NCBI RefSeq assembly: GCF_029916425.1
Contig: NZ_JAHAVQ010000015.1
Location: 1-63,833, forward strand
Source: Liquorilactobacillus sicerae
GTDB lineage: Bacteria > Bacillota > Bacilli > Lactobacillales > Lactobacillaceae
Length of the DNA: 63,833 bases
Reading direction: 5' to 3'
The notes under the pieces are model-generated. The model searched no databases. It saw only the letters and a list, made by a program, of their open reading frames with translations, and was not told the DNA's origin. A program made the position numbers and the translations under genes. Below are positions 48,370 through 60,022 of the stretch, in pieces; the first letter of the stretch is position 1; every line of letters begins with the position of its first letter.

Positions 48370-50463
48370 TTAGGCAGCATTCCCGCCATTTTTCTTAATA
48401 ATTTCTTCTTGAATTGATTTTGGTACTGGTTCGTAATGATCCATAGTCATAGTAAATGTACCACGACCCTGGGTTGCAGAACGCAAAGTTGTAGCATAAC
48501 CAAACATTTCCGCAAGTGGAACAAAGGCTTTAACCATTTGGGCATTACCACGGTTTTCCATTCCTTCAACTCGGCCGCGACGGGCAGTTACGTGTCCCAT
48601 AACATCTCCTAAGTAATCCTCAGGGGCCACAATTTCCACCCGCATAATTGGTTCAAGAATTACTGCACCTGCCACTTTGGAAGCATTTCTCAAAGCTAGT
48701 GAAGCTGCAATTTTGAATGCCGCTTCACTTGAATCGACTTCGTGATAGCTACCATCATAGAGCTTAGCTTTCACATCAATCAACGGATAGCCTGCTAAAA
48801 CACCATTCTTCATAGCTTCTTTTAGACCGGCCTCAACAGCTGGAATATACTCACGTGGAACAACGCCACCGACAATTGCATCTTCAAATTCAAAGCCCTT
48901 GCCTTCATCATTTGGAGTAAACTCAATCCAAACATCACCATATTGGCCTTTACCACCAGACTGATGAACAAACTTGCCTTGAACTGAAACTTGTTTGGTG
49001 AAGGTTTCACGATAAGCAACTTGTGGCTCACCAACTCTAGCATCAACTTTAAATTCACGCCGCATCCGATCAACGATGATATCCAAATGCAATTCACCCA
49101 TGCCGGCAATTAAAGTTTCACCAGTTTCAGGATTAGTTTCAGCTTTAAAGGTTGGATCTTCTTCAGCCAGTTTTTGTAAAGCAACATCCATTTTATCTTG
49201 ATCAGCTTTAGTTTTAGGTTCAATTGATACTTGGATAACTGGATCTGGGAAATCCATTGATTCAAGGATCAATGGATGATCAACATCTGTCAAGGAATCA
49301 CCGGTTGTAGTTGCTTTTAAACCAATTGCAGCAGCAATGTCACCTGAAAATACTTCAGGGATCTCTTTACGATGATTTGAATGCATTTGCAGTAAACGTC
49401 CAACACGTTCACGTTTATCTTTAGTTGCATTCAAAACATAAGAGCCAGATTCAAGCGTTCCAGAATAAACTCTAAAGAAAGTCAAACGTCCAACAAATGG
49501 ATCGGTTGCAATCTTAAAGGCTAAACCAGCAAATGGCTTATCGTCGCCAGCTGTCAATTCAACTTCATCATCAGTATCTGGATCAGTGGCTTTATAAGGC
49601 TTAACATCTAATGGGGAAGGCAAATAGTCATTCACACCATCAAGCATCATCTGAACACCCTTGTTTTTGAAAGCTGAACCAGCAAATACTGGATAAATTT
49701 CCAAATTCAAAGTAGCTTTACGGATCGCTGCTTTAATTTCTTCAACAGTGATTTCTTCGCCACCAAGATATTTTTCCATAATACCGTCATCAACATCAGC
49801 AATTTCTTCAATCATTTGTTCACGACGTTTTTGTGCTTCTGCTTTATAATCATCAGGAACATCGACTGTATCCCATTTCGAACCTAATTTATCTTCATCA
49901 TAAATATCGGCTTTCATTTCAACTAAGTCGATAACACCTTCAAAATTATCTTCAGCACCAATCGGCATTTGAACAGCTACCGCATTAGCCTGCAAGCGAT
50001 CATGAATAGTGCTGACTGAATAGTCAAAATCTGCACCGATTTTATCCATTTTGTTGACAAAAACGATTCTTGGAACTGAATAAGTCGTGGCTTGACGCCA
50101 AACATTTTCAGTTTGGGGTTCAACACCTGATTGTGCATCTAAAACAACAACTGCACCATCAAGCACACGTAAAGAACGTTCAACTTCAACAGTAAAATCA
50201 ACGTGTCCTGGAGTATCAATGATGTTGATTCGATGATCTTTCCATTGTGCCGTCGTAGCAGCTGATGTAATTGTAATTCCACGTTCCTTTTCCTGAGCCA
50301 TCCAGTCCATTTGAGAATCACCATCATGAGTTTCTCCAATTTTGTGAATTTTACCAGTGTAGTAAAGAATACGTTCAGTTGTTGTAGTTTTCCCTGCATC
50401 AATATGAGCAACAATCCCAATGTTTCGCGTTTTTTCAAGCGGAAATTCACGTTTATTAGCCAT
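48370..50463 (-). CDS. fusA: Elongation factor G
   Basis: 697 residues. GTPase motifs [23 protein letters not shown] and NKMDKIGAD, with [14 protein letters not shown] in domain III. It drives translocation and, with RRF, ribosome recycling. ATG at 50463 has AAAGGAGAG about 12 bases upstream; an in-frame 14-codon extension is unlikely. It is third in the str operon; tuf is not next to it. Confidence 0.99.
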   Translation of the reverse strand: MANKREFPLEKTRNIGIVAHIDAGKTTTTERILYYTGKIHKIGETHDGDSQMDWMAQEKERGITITSAATTAQWKDHRINIIDTPGHVDFTVEVERSLRVLDGAVVVLDAQSGVEPQTENVWRQATTYSVPRIVFVNKMDKIGADFDYSVSTIHDRLQANAVAVQMPIGAEDNFEGVIDLVEMKADIYDEDKLGSKWDTVDVPDDYKAEAQKRREQMIEEIADVDDGIMEKYLGGEEITVEEIKAAIRKATLNLEIYPVFAGSAFKNKGVQMMLDGVNDYLPSPLDVKPYKATDPDTDDEVELTAGDDKPFAGLAFKIATDPFVGRLTFFRVYSGTLESGSYVLNATKDKRERVGRLLQMHSNHRKEIPEVFSGDIAAAIGLKATTTGDSLTDVDHPLILESMDFPDPVIQVSIEPKTKADQDKMDVALQKLAEEDPTFKAETNPETGETLIAGMGELHLDIIVDRMRREFKVDARVGEPQVAYRETFTKQVSVQGKFVHQSGGKGQYGDVWIEFTPNDEGKGFEFEDAIVGGVVPREYIPAVEAGLKEAMKNGVLAGYPLIDVKAKLYDGSYHEVDSSEAAFKIAASLALRNASKVAGAVILEPIMRVEIVAPEDYLGDVMGHVTARRGRVEGMENRGNAQMVKAFVPLAEMFGYATTLRSATQGRGTFTMTMDHYEPVPKSIQEEIIKKNGGNAA

Positions 50464-50582
50464 CTTTGAGAATTTCTCTCCTTTCAGAATTATGACCAAT
50501 CTCAAAAAATCAATTGTAGTTCCTTAAAAAAATGACTACTATAAGGGTTTACCCAAACCATATAATAGCCATTTACTAAAAA

Positions 50583-51053
50583 TTACCAACGATAATGTGC
50601 AAATGCTCGGTTTGCATCTGCCATTTTATGTGTATCTTCACGTTTTTTAACTGAAGCACCAGTATTATTTGCTGCATCGATAATTTCTTTTGCTAATCTT
50701 TCTGGCATCGTATGTTCGCCGCGAAGACGAGAATAGTTTACGATCCAACGTAAGCCTAATGTTGTTCTTCTGTCAGGACGAACTTCAATCGGCACTTGAT
50801 AGTTAGATCCACCGACACGCCGAGCACGAACTTCAAGTACTGGCATAACATTTTTCATAGCTTCTTCAAAAACGTCCAATGGTTCATTGCCAGTCTGTTC
50901 TTTAATTAAATCGAAAGCTTCATACAAAATTTTTGAAGCTGTCCCACGTTTGCCATCGATCATTAAATGGTTGATCAAGCGCGTAACCAATTTAGATTTG
51001 TAAATTGGATCTGGGAGCACTTCACGCTTTGAAACTGCACCTTTTCTTGGCAT
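50583..51053 (-). CDS. rpsG: 30S ribosomal protein S7
   Basis: 156 residues. [20 protein letters not shown] and [20 protein letters not shown]. It nucleates 30S head assembly and in E. coli regulates the str operon. It follows rpsL by 34 bases. Confidence 0.99.
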   Translation of the reverse strand: MPRKGAVSKREVLPDPIYKSKLVTRLINHLMIDGKRGTASKILYEAFDLIKEQTGNEPLDVFEEAMKNVMPVLEVRARRVGGSNYQVPIEVRPDRRTTLGLRWIVNYSRLRGEHTMPERLAKEIIDAANNTGASVKKREDTHKMADANRAFAHYRW

Positions 51054-51087
51054 TTAAATAACCTCCTAATATTCCTTTTTAACTTGA

Positions 51088-51501
51088 TTACTTCTTTGGT
51101 TTCTTAGTACCATACTTCGAACGGCCCTGTTTACGATCAGTTACACCGGCTGTATCCAAAGCACCACGAACGATATGATAACGAACACCAGGAAGGTCTT
51201 TAACACGGCCACCACGAATCAAAACAACACTATGTTCCTGTAAATTATGACCAATTCCAGGAATATAAGCAGTAACTTCGATTAAGTTTGACAAACGAAC
51301 ACGAGCATACTTCCGCAAAGCTGAATTAGGCTTCTTGGGGGTCATAGTCCCGACACGAGTAGCTACTCCACGTTTTTGTGGTGCAGGATTGTTAGTCTGA
51401 GCTTTGTTATAACTGTTGTAACCGAAGTTTAAAGCAGGCGAATTTGACTTAGAAGTCTTTGATTTGCGCCCTTTACGAATCAACTGATTAATTGTTGGCA
51501 T
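51088..51501 (-). CDS. rpsL: 30S ribosomal protein S12
   Basis: 137 residues. [39 protein letters not shown] and [16 protein letters not shown]. The lysines linked to streptomycin resistance (in TPKKPNSA and RVKDLPG) are wild type. It is first gene of the str operon, behind a long structured leader. Confidence 0.99.
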   Translation of the reverse strand: MPTINQLIRKGRKSKTSKSNSPALNFGYNSYNKAQTNNPAPQKRGVATRVGTMTPKKPNSALRKYARVRLSNLIEVTAYIPGIGHNLQEHSVVLIRGGRVKDLPGVRYHIVRGALDTAGVTDRKQGRSKYGTKKPKK

Positions 51502-51660
51502 CTAATGCTTCTCCTCCTAATATTTTCTCTAATTTAAGTACACACATCCAGGCGGTTCATTTTTTTGTAAAAATAAAAGCCCAAACGTACTATGAATGCT
51601 AACGTTCCACAGTCAGCATGTTCCGCACAGTACGGAAGAACTGTTCACATAAAGCACCTT
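51502..51660 (-). promoter_or_regulatory. Structured rpsL leader
   Basis: About 155 transcribed bases. An outer helix pairs GTACTGTG (51626-51633) with CATAGTAC (51587-51594). An inner helix pairs GAACATGCTGAC (51612-51623) with GTTAGCATTC (51594-51603). A T-rich tract (GGGCTTTTATTTTT) follows. This could be an autoregulatory or attenuator structure for the str operon. Confidence 0.5.
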
Positions 51661-51664
51661 GACT

Positions 51665-51694
51665 AGGTTACCACGATATATAAAAGCTTGTCAA
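51665..51694 (-). promoter_or_regulatory. str operon promoter
   Basis: TTGACA (51689-51694), an 18-base spacer, TAACCT (51665-51670), minus strand. Confidence 0.75.
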
Positions 51695-51744
51695 CCTAAA
51701 TTGTTTCTTCATTTTGCGTATTTATCTGCTGAGGAGGAAAATTT

Positions 51745-52425
51745 ATGATTATAGCTTGTTTATGTTTCAGCTTAGGTTGTTGCTGGGGATCTTTTTTCTG
51801 GTGTTCACACTGGCGAATGCAACACCGGCTTTCCTTAAAAATTAAACGTTCTTTTTGTGATCACTGTCTTCATCAATTGGGCTGGCTTGAATTGATCCCA
51901 CTGTTCAGCATCATTGTTTTGCGCGGTAAATGTCGGTATTGTCAACGATCGATTGCTTTCAATAGTACATTTTGTGAATTCTTTTTTGGAGTAGAATTCC
52001 TTTTGCTTAGTTTTAACTATCATAATTCACTAGAACTTATTTTGATTTATCTACTTGTTTGTTGGAGCAGTTGGCTAGCGCTTGAAGATTGGCACACGAT
52101 GGTGGTTTCAGCTATCATTCTTTGGTCGGGAAATCTGTTTTTTCTATTAGGCTCACTGTTTGTCAATAAATTTTGTTTTCAAAGTTTTGATCTCATTTGT
52201 CTTTTATTTGTCATTCTTAGTTTCTTCGTGCTTAACCACTGGCTTGGCAGCGGTGATCTAATTTTTTTAATTACTATTTATTATTGTGTCGGTTTCAATA
52301 AATTATTGTTTCTACTTTTGATTGCCTCACTAGGTGGAATAGTTTATTGTTGGTATTTTCGAGAAAATAAAATTCCTTTCTTGCCGCTACTGGCATCAAG
52401 TCTGCTAATCGTTTTGATTCTTTAA
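51745..52425 (+). CDS. comC: Prepilin peptidase (ComC/PilD-like, type IV leader peptidase)
   Basis: 226 residues, strongly hydrophobic with about seven membrane segments. The N-terminal cytoplasmic domain carries two CxxC pairs (FCDHCLHQLG and KCRYCQRS). The catalytic aspartates are visible in ALEDWHTM and in GSGDLIFLI, the GxGD motif. It cleaves and often methylates type IV pilin-like proteins of the competence (ComG) pseudopilus. The ATG follows GAGGAGG. It stands alone on the plus strand between rpoC and rpsL, convergent with rpoC. Confidence 0.88.
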   Translation: MIIACLCFSLGCCWGSFFWCSHWRMQHRLSLKIKRSFCDHCLHQLGWLELIPLFSIIVLRGKCRYCQRSIAFNSTFCEFFFGVEFLLLSFNYHNSLELILIYLLVCWSSWLALEDWHTMVVSAIILWSGNLFFLLGSLFVNKFCFQSFDLICLLFVILSFFVLNHWLGSGDLIFLITIYYCVGFNKLLFLLLIASLGGIVYCWYFRENKIPFLPLLASSLLIVLIL

Positions 52426-52431
52426 TAAAAA

Positions 52432-52457
52432 GGCCCGGCTAGTTAAACTAGCCGAGC
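52432..52457 (-). terminator. Terminator after rpoC
   Basis: GCTCGGCTAGT and ACTAGCCGGGC pair on the minus strand with one mismatch and a short loop, followed by CTTTTTATT. It may also slow plus-strand transcription from comC. Confidence 0.8.
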
Positions 52458-52476
52458 TAAAAAACTATTTTATTAA

Positions 52477-55400
52477 TTACTTAGATGTTGGATCAGTTTT
52501 AGCTGATTCTTCATCCTTCATTTGCTGTTCAATATCTGAAATTGAATAAACATTTTGAGAAACTCCGCCAATCTCTTTCGGCTTGATTTGACGATAAAGT
52601 GGCATTCCAGTTCCAGCTGGAATCAGTTTGCCAATAATAACATTTTCTTTCAAACCAATCAATGGATCATTCTTCCCACGAATAGCTGCATCTGTCAGAA
52701 CACGAGTAGTTTCCTGGAAGGAAGCAGCTGATAAGAAACTATTAGTTTCCAATGATGCTTTAGTGATTCCCAATAAGACCGGACGAGCTGTTGCTGGAAT
52801 TGCACCTTTAACTAAGGTATCACGATTACGGTCCTTAAAATCATTAATATCCATTAAAGTGCCAGGTAAAAGGTCTGTGTCTCCTGGATCCATAACCCGA
52901 ATCTTACGTAACATTTGCCGAGCCATAACTTCAATATGCTTATCGGCAATTTCAACACCTTGCATTCGGTAAACTTTTTGGACTTCACGCAAGATATAAT
53001 TTTCAGTTGACAAGACATCACGAACTTTGATTAATTCTTTGGGATCGATTGAACCAACTGTCAATGGATCACCACGATGAACCTGATCGCCTTCAGCCAC
53101 TTTCAAGACCGCTGTAAATGGCAAGCTATATTTTCGAGTATCAGTTTCACCTTTGACCGTTACGGTCTTAGTCCGCTCAGCTGGGTTTTCTTCAACTGAA
53201 TCAATCACACCAGTAACTTCAGAGATCTTGGCCAAACCTTTTGGATTACGAGCTTCAAAAATTTCCTGAACACGAGGCAAACCTTGTGTAATATCATCAC
53301 CAGCAACTCCACCAGTATGGAAGGTCCGCATAGTCAACTGCGTACCAGGTTCACCAATTGATTGAGCAGCAACTGTTCCGACCGCTTCACCAACTTCAAC
53401 TTGATCGCCGGTTGCCATATTGCGACCGTAGCATTTCTCGCAAACACCATGACGGGTGTTGCAGGTAAAGGCTGACCGAATCGTAACCTTTTCAACTCCA
53501 GCATCAATAACTGCTTGAGCTTTGTCTCCATCGATCATTTCATTTGCTGGAACAATCACTTCACCAGTTTTCGGATTTTTAACAGTCTTCATTGCGTAAC
53601 GACCCAAAATTCGATCGTAAAGTGGCTCAATCATTTCATTGCCTTCTTTAATGGCAGTTACATCTAAGCCACGATCGGTTCCACAATCTTTTTCACGAAT
53701 GATAACATCCTGAGCAACATCAACTAAACGTCGAGTTAAATAACCTGAATCTGCAGTCTTTAAAGCTGTATCTGTCATACCTTTCCGCGCGCCGTGGGTA
53801 GAAATAAACATTTCCATCACTGATAGCCCTTCACGAAAGTTAGAAACAATTGGCAGTTCCATCGTTTTACCATTAGGAGCAGCCATCAGGCCACGCATGC
53901 CAGCCAACTGGGTAAAGTTTGAAATATTGCCACGAGCCCCAGAATCAGACATCATTTGAATTGGGTTCTTTGGATCCATGTTTTGAACTAATTTATCCTG
54001 AATCTGATCCTTGGCATTATTCCATATAGCAATTACACGATTATAGCGTTCATCTTCAGTAATTAAGCCACGCCGGAATTGTTTAGCAACCGTTGCAACT
54101 TCTTTATGTGCTCGCTCAATGATGGCAGGCTTTTCTTTCAGATCGGTTACATCAGCCATTCCAACTGTCAACCCAGAACGAGTTGACTCGTAGTAACCTA
54201 AATCTTTAATTCGATCCAAAAATTTTGAAGTCTCAGTCACTTTAAATTTTTTGTATACTTGGGCAATAATATCACTCAAGAACCCTGCCTTAAATGGTCC
54301 AACTAATGGTTGATCTGCCAAAAACTGACGAATATCAGTTCCTAGTTCTAAAAAGTATTTATCAGGAGTTTGAATAGTTAAATTCTCTTCAGTTGGTTCA
54401 TTTAAATAAGGAAAATCTTTCGGTAAGATTTCATTAAAGAATGCTTTACCAACGGTCGTAACCATTACGCGTTGTTTTTGCCAATCTGTAAATGGTTTCC
54501 CACTAGCGGCTAATGATGAAGTTTGCAAACCAATTCTTGTATGCAAATGGACATAATTATTTTGATAAGCTGTCCGAATCTCATTAACATCTTTGAAAAT
54601 CATTCCTTCGCCTTCACGATCAGCTTCTTCAACAGTCATATAGTAGTTACCAATAACCATATCCTGTGAAGGAGTAACGATCGGTTTACCATCTTTTGGC
54701 GCTAAGATGTGGTGGGCAGCCAGCATCAGCAAACGAGCTTCAGCTTGAGCTTCATCAGAAAGTGGCACATGAATCGCCATCTGATCACCATCAAAATCGG
54801 CATTATAAGCCTCACAAGCCAAAGGATGCAATCTCATTGATTTTCCATCAACCAACCTTGGTTCAAAGGCTTGAATACCCAGGCGATGTAAAGTAGGCGC
54901 TCGGTTTAATAAGACTGGATGTTCTTTGATAACTTCTTCAAGGACATCCCAAATGTCTTCATCACGTCGTTCAAGTTTTCGCTTGGCATTTTTAATGTTT
55001 GAAGCCATTCCACGCTTAACAAGCTCTTTCATCATGAATGGTTTGAACAACTCCAAAGCCATTTCATGTGGAATACCCATTTCGTTCATTTTAAGTTTTG
55101 GTCCCACATCAATAACTGACCGTCCAGAATAATCAACACGTTTACCTAACAAGTTTTGACGAAAACGACCTTGCTTGCCTTTTAACATATGTGATAATGA
55201 TTTTAATGGTCGATTCCCGGGCCCTGTTACTGGACGTCCTCGGCGACCATTATCAATCAAAGCATCTACAGCTTCCTGCAACATTCGTTTTTCATTTTGA
55301 ACAATAATTCCAGGTGCATGCAGATCTAACAAGCGTTTTAACCGGTTATTTCGGTTAATTACCCGCCGATATAAATCGTTCAAATCTGAAGTGGCAAAAC

Positions 55401-56142
55401 GACCACCTTCTAGTTGAACCATTGGCCGCAAATCTGGTGGAATAACTGGAACTGCATCCATTACCATCCATTCAGGTTTGTTTCCAGATTCCAAGAAGGC
55501 TTCCAAAATATCCAACCGGCGCACTGCCCGGGTCCGCTTTTGACCGGTCGCTTCTTTCAATTCCTCTTTCAATTCGACACATTCTTTTTCAAGATTAACA
55601 TCTCTCAATAATGTCCGAACAGCTTCGGCACCCATCCCAGCTTTAAATTCCTGACCATACTTTTCACGTTTTTCACGGTACTCACGTTCAGTCAAAAGTT
55701 GCTTTTTCTCAAGTGGCGTATTACCCGGCTCGGTTACCACATATGATGCAAAATAAATGATTTCTTCTAGTGCTCGCGGACTCATATCCAAAACTAAGCC
55801 CATCCGACTAGGAATTCCTTTGAAATACCAAATATGAGTTACAGGTGCAGCCAATTCAATATGTCCCATCCGTTCACGACGAACTTTCGAACTAGTGACT
55901 TCAACGCCGCAACGATCACAAACGATTCCTTTATAGCGAATTCGTTTGTACTTACCGCAAGCACATTCCCAATCTTTAGTAGGACCAAAAATTCTTTCGT
56001 CAAACAAACCGTCTTTTTCTGGTTTCAAAGTACGGTAATTGATGGTTTCAGGTTTCTTTACTTCTCCATAAGACCAGCTTCGAATCTTATCGGAAGAAGC
56101 CAAACCAATCTGCATACTGTCAAATTTATTGACATCGATCAA
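52477..56142 (-). CDS. rpoC: DNA-directed RNA polymerase beta' subunit
   Basis: 1221 residues. N-terminal zinc site CACGKYKR ... CDRCGVEV, active-site [18 protein letters not shown], bridge-helix and trigger-loop region [20 protein letters not shown], and a second cysteine cluster ([21 protein letters not shown]). The TTG start at 56142 follows AAGGAGG. The gene is 33 bases downstream of rpoB. Confidence 0.99.
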   Translation of the reverse strand: MIDVNKFDSMQIGLASSDKIRSWSYGEVKKPETINYRTLKPEKDGLFDERIFGPTKDWECACGKYKRIRYKGIVCDRCGVEVTSSKVRRERMGHIELAAPVTHIWYFKGIPSRMGLVLDMSPRALEEIIYFASYVVTEPGNTPLEKKQLLTEREYREKREKYGQEFKAGMGAEAVRTLLRDVNLEKECVELKEELKEATGQKRTRAVRRLDILEAFLESGNKPEWMVMDAVPVIPPDLRPMVQLEGGRFATSDLNDLYRRVINRNNRLKRLLDLHAPGIIVQNEKRMLQEAVDALIDNGRRGRPVTGPGNRPLKSLSHMLKGKQGRFRQNLLGKRVDYSGRSVIDVGPKLKMNEMGIPHEMALELFKPFMMKELVKRGMASNIKNAKRKLERRDEDIWDVLEEVIKEHPVLLNRAPTLHRLGIQAFEPRLVDGKSMRLHPLACEAYNADFDGDQMAIHVPLSDEAQAEARLLMLAAHHILAPKDGKPIVTPSQDMVIGNYYMTVEEADREGEGMIFKDVNEIRTAYQNNYVHLHTRIGLQTSSLAASGKPFTDWQKQRVMVTTVGKAFFNEILPKDFPYLNEPTEENLTIQTPDKYFLELGTDIRQFLADQPLVGPFKAGFLSDIIAQVYKKFKVTETSKFLDRIKDLGYYESTRSGLTVGMADVTDLKEKPAIIERAHKEVATVAKQFRRGLITEDERYNRVIAIWNNAKDQIQDKLVQNMDPKNPIQMMSDSGARGNISNFTQLAGMRGLMAAPNGKTMELPIVSNFREGLSVMEMFISTHGARKGMTDTALKTADSGYLTRRLVDVAQDVIIREKDCGTDRGLDVTAIKEGNEMIEPLYDRILGRYAMKTVKNPKTGEVIVPANEMIDGDKAQAVIDAGVEKVTIRSAFTCNTRHGVCEKCYGRNMATGDQVEVGEAVGTVAAQSIGEPGTQLTMRTFHTGGVAGDDITQGLPRVQEIFEARNPKGLAKISEVTGVIDSVEENPAERTKTVTVKGETDTRKYSLPFTAVLKVAEGDQVHRGDPLTVGSIDPKELIKVRDVLSTENYILREVQKVYRMQGVEIADKHIEVMARQMLRKIRVMDPGDTDLLPGTLMDINDFKDRNRDTLVKGAIPATARPVLLGITKASLETNSFLSAASFQETTRVLTDAAIRGKNDPLIGLKENVIIGKLIPAGTGMPLYRQIKPKEIGGVSQNVYSISDIEQQMKDEESAKTDPTSK

Positions 56143-56175
56143 AAAGACCGACCTCCTTTTTTGTTATGCTCAAAT

Positions 56176-59100
56176 CTAATTTTCTGTCTTTGTTTCTGGA
56201 TCATTCTCACTGCTTTTGGAGGAATCATCAACTTGAGCTTGTTCCTTCTTGGCAGCCTGCTCTTTAGCCAGTTTGCTCAACGCATCGACATTCATTACGT
56301 CGTCTTCATCATCATCCATATCACGCAACTCAATTTCATGCTTATCGGAATCGAGAACCTTCATATCCAAACCAAGTGATTGTAATTCTTTAACCAACAC
56401 GCGAAATGATTCTGGAACACCTGGTTTTGGAATTGGCTCACCTTTAACAATTGCTTCATAGGTTTTAACCCGTCCAACAACATCATCCGACTTGTAAGTC
56501 AAAATTTCTTGTAAAGTATAGGCTGCACCATAAGCTTCAAGAGCCCAAACTTCCATTTCCCCAAAGCGCTGGCCACCGAATTGTGCTTTACCACCTAGGG
56601 GCTGCTGAGTAACTAATGAATACGGTCCAATTGAACGTGCATGGATCTTATCGTCAACCATATGAGCCAATTTCATATAGTACATAACACCAACTGCAAT
56701 ACGATTATCAAACGTTTCACCTGTTCGACCATCATAAAGCACGGTTTTACCATCATTATCTACGCCAGCTTCCTTCAAAGCCGCCCAGATATCACTATCA
56801 CGAGCACCATCAAAAACAGGAGAAGCTACATGGATTCCCAATTTACGAGCAGCCATCCCTAAATGCAGATCCAAAACCTGACCAATGTTCATACGTGAAG
56901 GAACACCCATTGGACTTAACATGATATCAATTGGTGTACCGTCTGGCATAAATGGCATATCTTCCTCTGGGATCACAATTGAAACCGTCCCTTTATTTCC
57001 ATGCCGTCCAGCCATTTTGTCACCAACTTGAATCTTACGTTTTTGAGCAATATACACACGAACCATCATATTAACTCCTGGGGCAAGTTCATCGCCAGCC
57101 TCACGCGTAAATATTTTGACATCTTGAACTATACCGCCACCGCCATGTGGAACCCGTAATGATGTATCACGAACTTCACGAGCTTTTTCACCAAAAATCG
57201 CATGCAGTAAACGTTCTTCAGCTGATAATTCAGTGACACCTTTTGGAGTGACCTTACCAACTAAAATGTCGCCATCATGTACTTCGGCTCCAACCCGGAC
57301 AATTCCAAATTCATCAAGATCTTTCAGAGCATCTTCACCAACATTGGGAATCTCGCGTGTCATTTCTTCAGGCCCTAACTTAGTATCACGGGCTTCAGAT
57401 TCATGTTCTTCAATATGGATCGAAGTATAAACGTCATCTTTAACTAACCGCTCACTAATAGCAATCGCATCTTCAAAATTATAACCATCCCACGTCATAA
57501 AGGCAATCAATGGATTTTGACCTAACGCTAATTCTCCACCTTCCATTGAAGGACCATCAGCTAAAATTTCATCATTATCAACATGATCACCAACATTAAC
57601 TAGTGGACGCTGATTATAGTTTTTACCACCGTTTGATCGACGGAATTTCATTAATTTATATTTATCTAACGTACCATCATCACGACGAACGCGAATTTCA
57701 CGAGCATCTACATATTCAACTGTACCATCATGTTTACTGATCAAAGCAACACCCGAATCATGAGCTGCCTTATACTCGATACCAGTTCCAACTAATGGTG
57801 CATGAGGATCGATCAACGGTACCGCCTGGCGCTGCATATTGGCACCCATCAAAGCTCGGTTAGAATCGTCATTTTCCAAAAATGGAATACATGCTGTTGC
57901 GACCGCGACAACCTGTTTAGGCGAAACATCCATATAATCAACTCTATCAACCGATATTTCAATGTTATTGCTCTTGCTCCGAGCCATAACAACATCATTA
58001 ACAAATGAACCATCATCATTCAATGGTGAGTTTGCCTGAGCAATAACGTAATTATCTTCCTCATCGGCAGTCAAATAGTCAATTTTATCAGTGACTTTAT
58101 GTGATGTCCAAGAAACACGGCGATATGGAGTTTCAATAAAGCCATATTTATTAACCCGAGCATAAGTTGACAAGCTGTTGATCAATCCAATATTTGGGCC
58201 TTCAGGTGTTTCAATTGGACACATTCGGCCATAATGGGTGTAATGAACATCACGAACTTCATAGCCAGCACGATCACGCGTCAAGCCACCAGGTCCTAAA
58301 GCCGAAAGACGACGTTTATGAGTCAATTCACCTAATGGGTTAGTTTGATCCATAAACTGTGACAGCTGTGAACTACCAAAGAATTCTTTAATTGAAGCTA
58401 CAACTGGACGAATATTGATTAACTGTTGCGGAGTAACTGTTGCAGTATCTTGGATCGACATTCTTTCACGAACGACCCGTTCCATTCTTGACAAACCAAT
58501 TCTGAACTGATTTTGCAATAATTCACCGACACAGCGAATCCGTCGATTACCTAAATGATCAATATCATCAGTTGTTCCGATTCCTTCTTGTAAATCGAAG
58601 AAATAATTCATTGAAGCAATAATATCCGCTGGCAAAATATGTTTGTATTTCAAATCGATATTGCCATTACCAATCACATTGACTACTTTTTCTGGATCAT
58701 TTGGTGAATAAACCTTGATCACTTGAATAGTCATTGGATTAGTAACCACACCTTCATCTGAAGGTTGGAAAGTATAAGTCTTAAAATCTTTTCGCGTCAA
58801 ATAAGGAGCAAGGTTATCCATGACTTGTTTGTCTAAGACTGTCCCTTTTTTGGCGATAATTTCCCCCGTATCTGGGTCAGCTAACGTTTCGGCAATGGTT
58901 AGATCCAGTAAACGTGTCTTGAGATTAAGCTTTTTATTGATCTTATAGCGACCAACTGGCGCTAAATCGTAACGTTTTGGATCAAAAAAACGAGCGGTCA
59001 ATAAACTGCGAGCACTATCAGCCGTTTTAGGCTCACCAGGACGTAAACGTTCATAAATATCTTTTAAGGATTCCTCAACACGTGAATCCTCCTCATTTTT

Positions 59101-59778
59101 ATGAACATCTTTTTCCAAAGTCAACATTAAGCTGTCATTTTGACCCATTAATTTAACAATTTCATCATCTGAACTAAAGCCAAGTGCTCTAATCAATTCT
59201 GTTAGTGGAATTTTTCGCGTCCGGTCAATGCGAACATATGCAATGTTTTTAGCATCTGTTTCATATTCTAGCCAAGCACCACGGTTAGGAATTACTGTCG
59301 TTCCATAATTCATTCGACCGCTTTTATCCATTTCAGCATTATAATAAACACCTGGTGAACGAACTAATTGGGAAACAATGACCCTTTCAGCCCCGTTGAT
59401 AATAAAGGTACCCTGTTCAGTCATTAAAGGAAAGTCTCCAAAGAAAACATCTTGGGACTTGATTTCACCAGTTTCGTGGTTAACTAAATTCAAAGTAACA
59501 TGCAATGGTGCCGAGTAATTGGCATCATGCTGCCGGGCTTCTTCAACACTATATTTAGGTTTCAATAATTGATAGTCGACAAATTCTAATGATAAATTGC
59601 CGGCGAAGTCTTCAATTGGCATGATATCTTCAAAGACTTCTCTGAGACCTTCATTCATAAACCAATTATAAGAATTGGATTGAATTTCAATCAAATTCGG
59701 CAGTTCAAGAACTTCCTTGATTCGTGCATAACTTCTGCGGGTCCGATGTTTCCCGTATTTAACAATATGTCCTGCCAA
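56176..59778 (-). CDS. rpoB: DNA-directed RNA polymerase beta subunit
   Basis: 1200 residues. The start is a TTG at 59778 ([20 protein letters not shown]), preceded by AGAGGTG at six bases. The rifampicin-binding region reads [16 protein letters not shown] and [13 protein letters not shown], the sensitive form. [12 protein letters not shown] and [12 protein letters not shown] are active-site regions. The C-terminal tail ([20 protein letters not shown]) is acidic and likely disordered. A long leader with its own promoter and two hairpins precedes it. Confidence 0.99.
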   Translation of the reverse strand: MAGHIVKYGKHRTRRSYARIKEVLELPNLIEIQSNSYNWFMNEGLREVFEDIMPIEDFAGNLSLEFVDYQLLKPKYSVEEARQHDANYSAPLHVTLNLVNHETGEIKSQDVFFGDFPLMTEQGTFIINGAERVIVSQLVRSPGVYYNAEMDKSGRMNYGTTVIPNRGAWLEYETDAKNIAYVRIDRTRKIPLTELIRALGFSSDDEIVKLMGQNDSLMLTLEKDVHKNEEDSRVEESLKDIYERLRPGEPKTADSARSLLTARFFDPKRYDLAPVGRYKINKKLNLKTRLLDLTIAETLADPDTGEIIAKKGTVLDKQVMDNLAPYLTRKDFKTYTFQPSDEGVVTNPMTIQVIKVYSPNDPEKVVNVIGNGNIDLKYKHILPADIIASMNYFFDLQEGIGTTDDIDHLGNRRIRCVGELLQNQFRIGLSRMERVVRERMSIQDTATVTPQQLINIRPVVASIKEFFGSSQLSQFMDQTNPLGELTHKRRLSALGPGGLTRDRAGYEVRDVHYTHYGRMCPIETPEGPNIGLINSLSTYARVNKYGFIETPYRRVSWTSHKVTDKIDYLTADEEDNYVIAQANSPLNDDGSFVNDVVMARSKSNNIEISVDRVDYMDVSPKQVVAVATACIPFLENDDSNRALMGANMQRQAVPLIDPHAPLVGTGIEYKAAHDSGVALISKHDGTVEYVDAREIRVRRDDGTLDKYKLMKFRRSNGGKNYNQRPLVNVGDHVDNDEILADGPSMEGGELALGQNPLIAFMTWDGYNFEDAIAISERLVKDDVYTSIHIEEHESEARDTKLGPEEMTREIPNVGEDALKDLDEFGIVRVGAEVHDGDILVGKVTPKGVTELSAEERLLHAIFGEKAREVRDTSLRVPHGGGGIVQDVKIFTREAGDELAPGVNMMVRVYIAQKRKIQVGDKMAGRHGNKGTVSIVIPEEDMPFMPDGTPIDIMLSPMGVPSRMNIGQVLDLHLGMAARKLGIHVASPVFDGARDSDIWAALKEAGVDNDGKTVLYDGRTGETFDNRIAVGVMYYMKLAHMVDDKIHARSIGPYSLVTQQPLGGKAQFGGQRFGEMEVWALEAYGAAYTLQEILTYKSDDVVGRVKTYEAIVKGEPIPKPGVPESFRVLVKELQSLGLDMKVLDSDKHEIELRDMDDDEDDVMNVDALSKLAKEQAAKKEQAQVDDSSKSSENDPETKTEN

Positions 59779-59859
59779 GTTGTTCACCTCTCAAAATATT
59801 TCTGTGAATCCCTAATGTTACATTTTGATTACATTTTCAAAAAATAATAAATTTAGGAC

Positions 59860-59975
59860 AAAAAAAAACCAAAAACAGTTCTTCTTGCAATTAAGCAATC
59901 CACTATTTTTGCTTTTCTCGGTGATAGTTATGGACAATAGATCATAACTATCCGATAATTCACAGATTTTACTGC
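59860..59975 (-). ncRNA. Candidate Lacto-rpoB leader with a terminator-like hairpin
   Basis: Two hairpins lie between the rpoB promoter and rpoB. The first pairs CGGATAGTTATG (59943-59954) with CATAACTATCACCG (59919-59932). The second pairs CAAAAATAGT (59902-59911) with ACTGTTTTTG (59870-59879), with TTGC/GCAA inside, and is followed by nine T (59860-59868), the form of an intrinsic terminator. Lacto-rpoB is a conserved RNA described only upstream of rpoB in lactic acid bacteria. Assignment is by position and visible pairing. Confidence 0.65.
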
Positions 59976-59978
59976 TTT

Positions 59979-60007
59979 AGGTTACTATTTTCTTCTTTAA
60001 TTGTCAA
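59979..60007 (-). promoter_or_regulatory. rpoBC promoter
   Basis: TTGACA (60002-60007), a 17-base spacer, TAACCT (59979-59984), minus strand, directly after the clpC stop. Confidence 0.85.
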
Positions 60008-60022
60008 GTCTTGTCGATGACT

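Noticed and set aside
55834..56379. A 181-codon plus-strand frame
   Set aside because: Antisense to the rpoC start and rpoB end.
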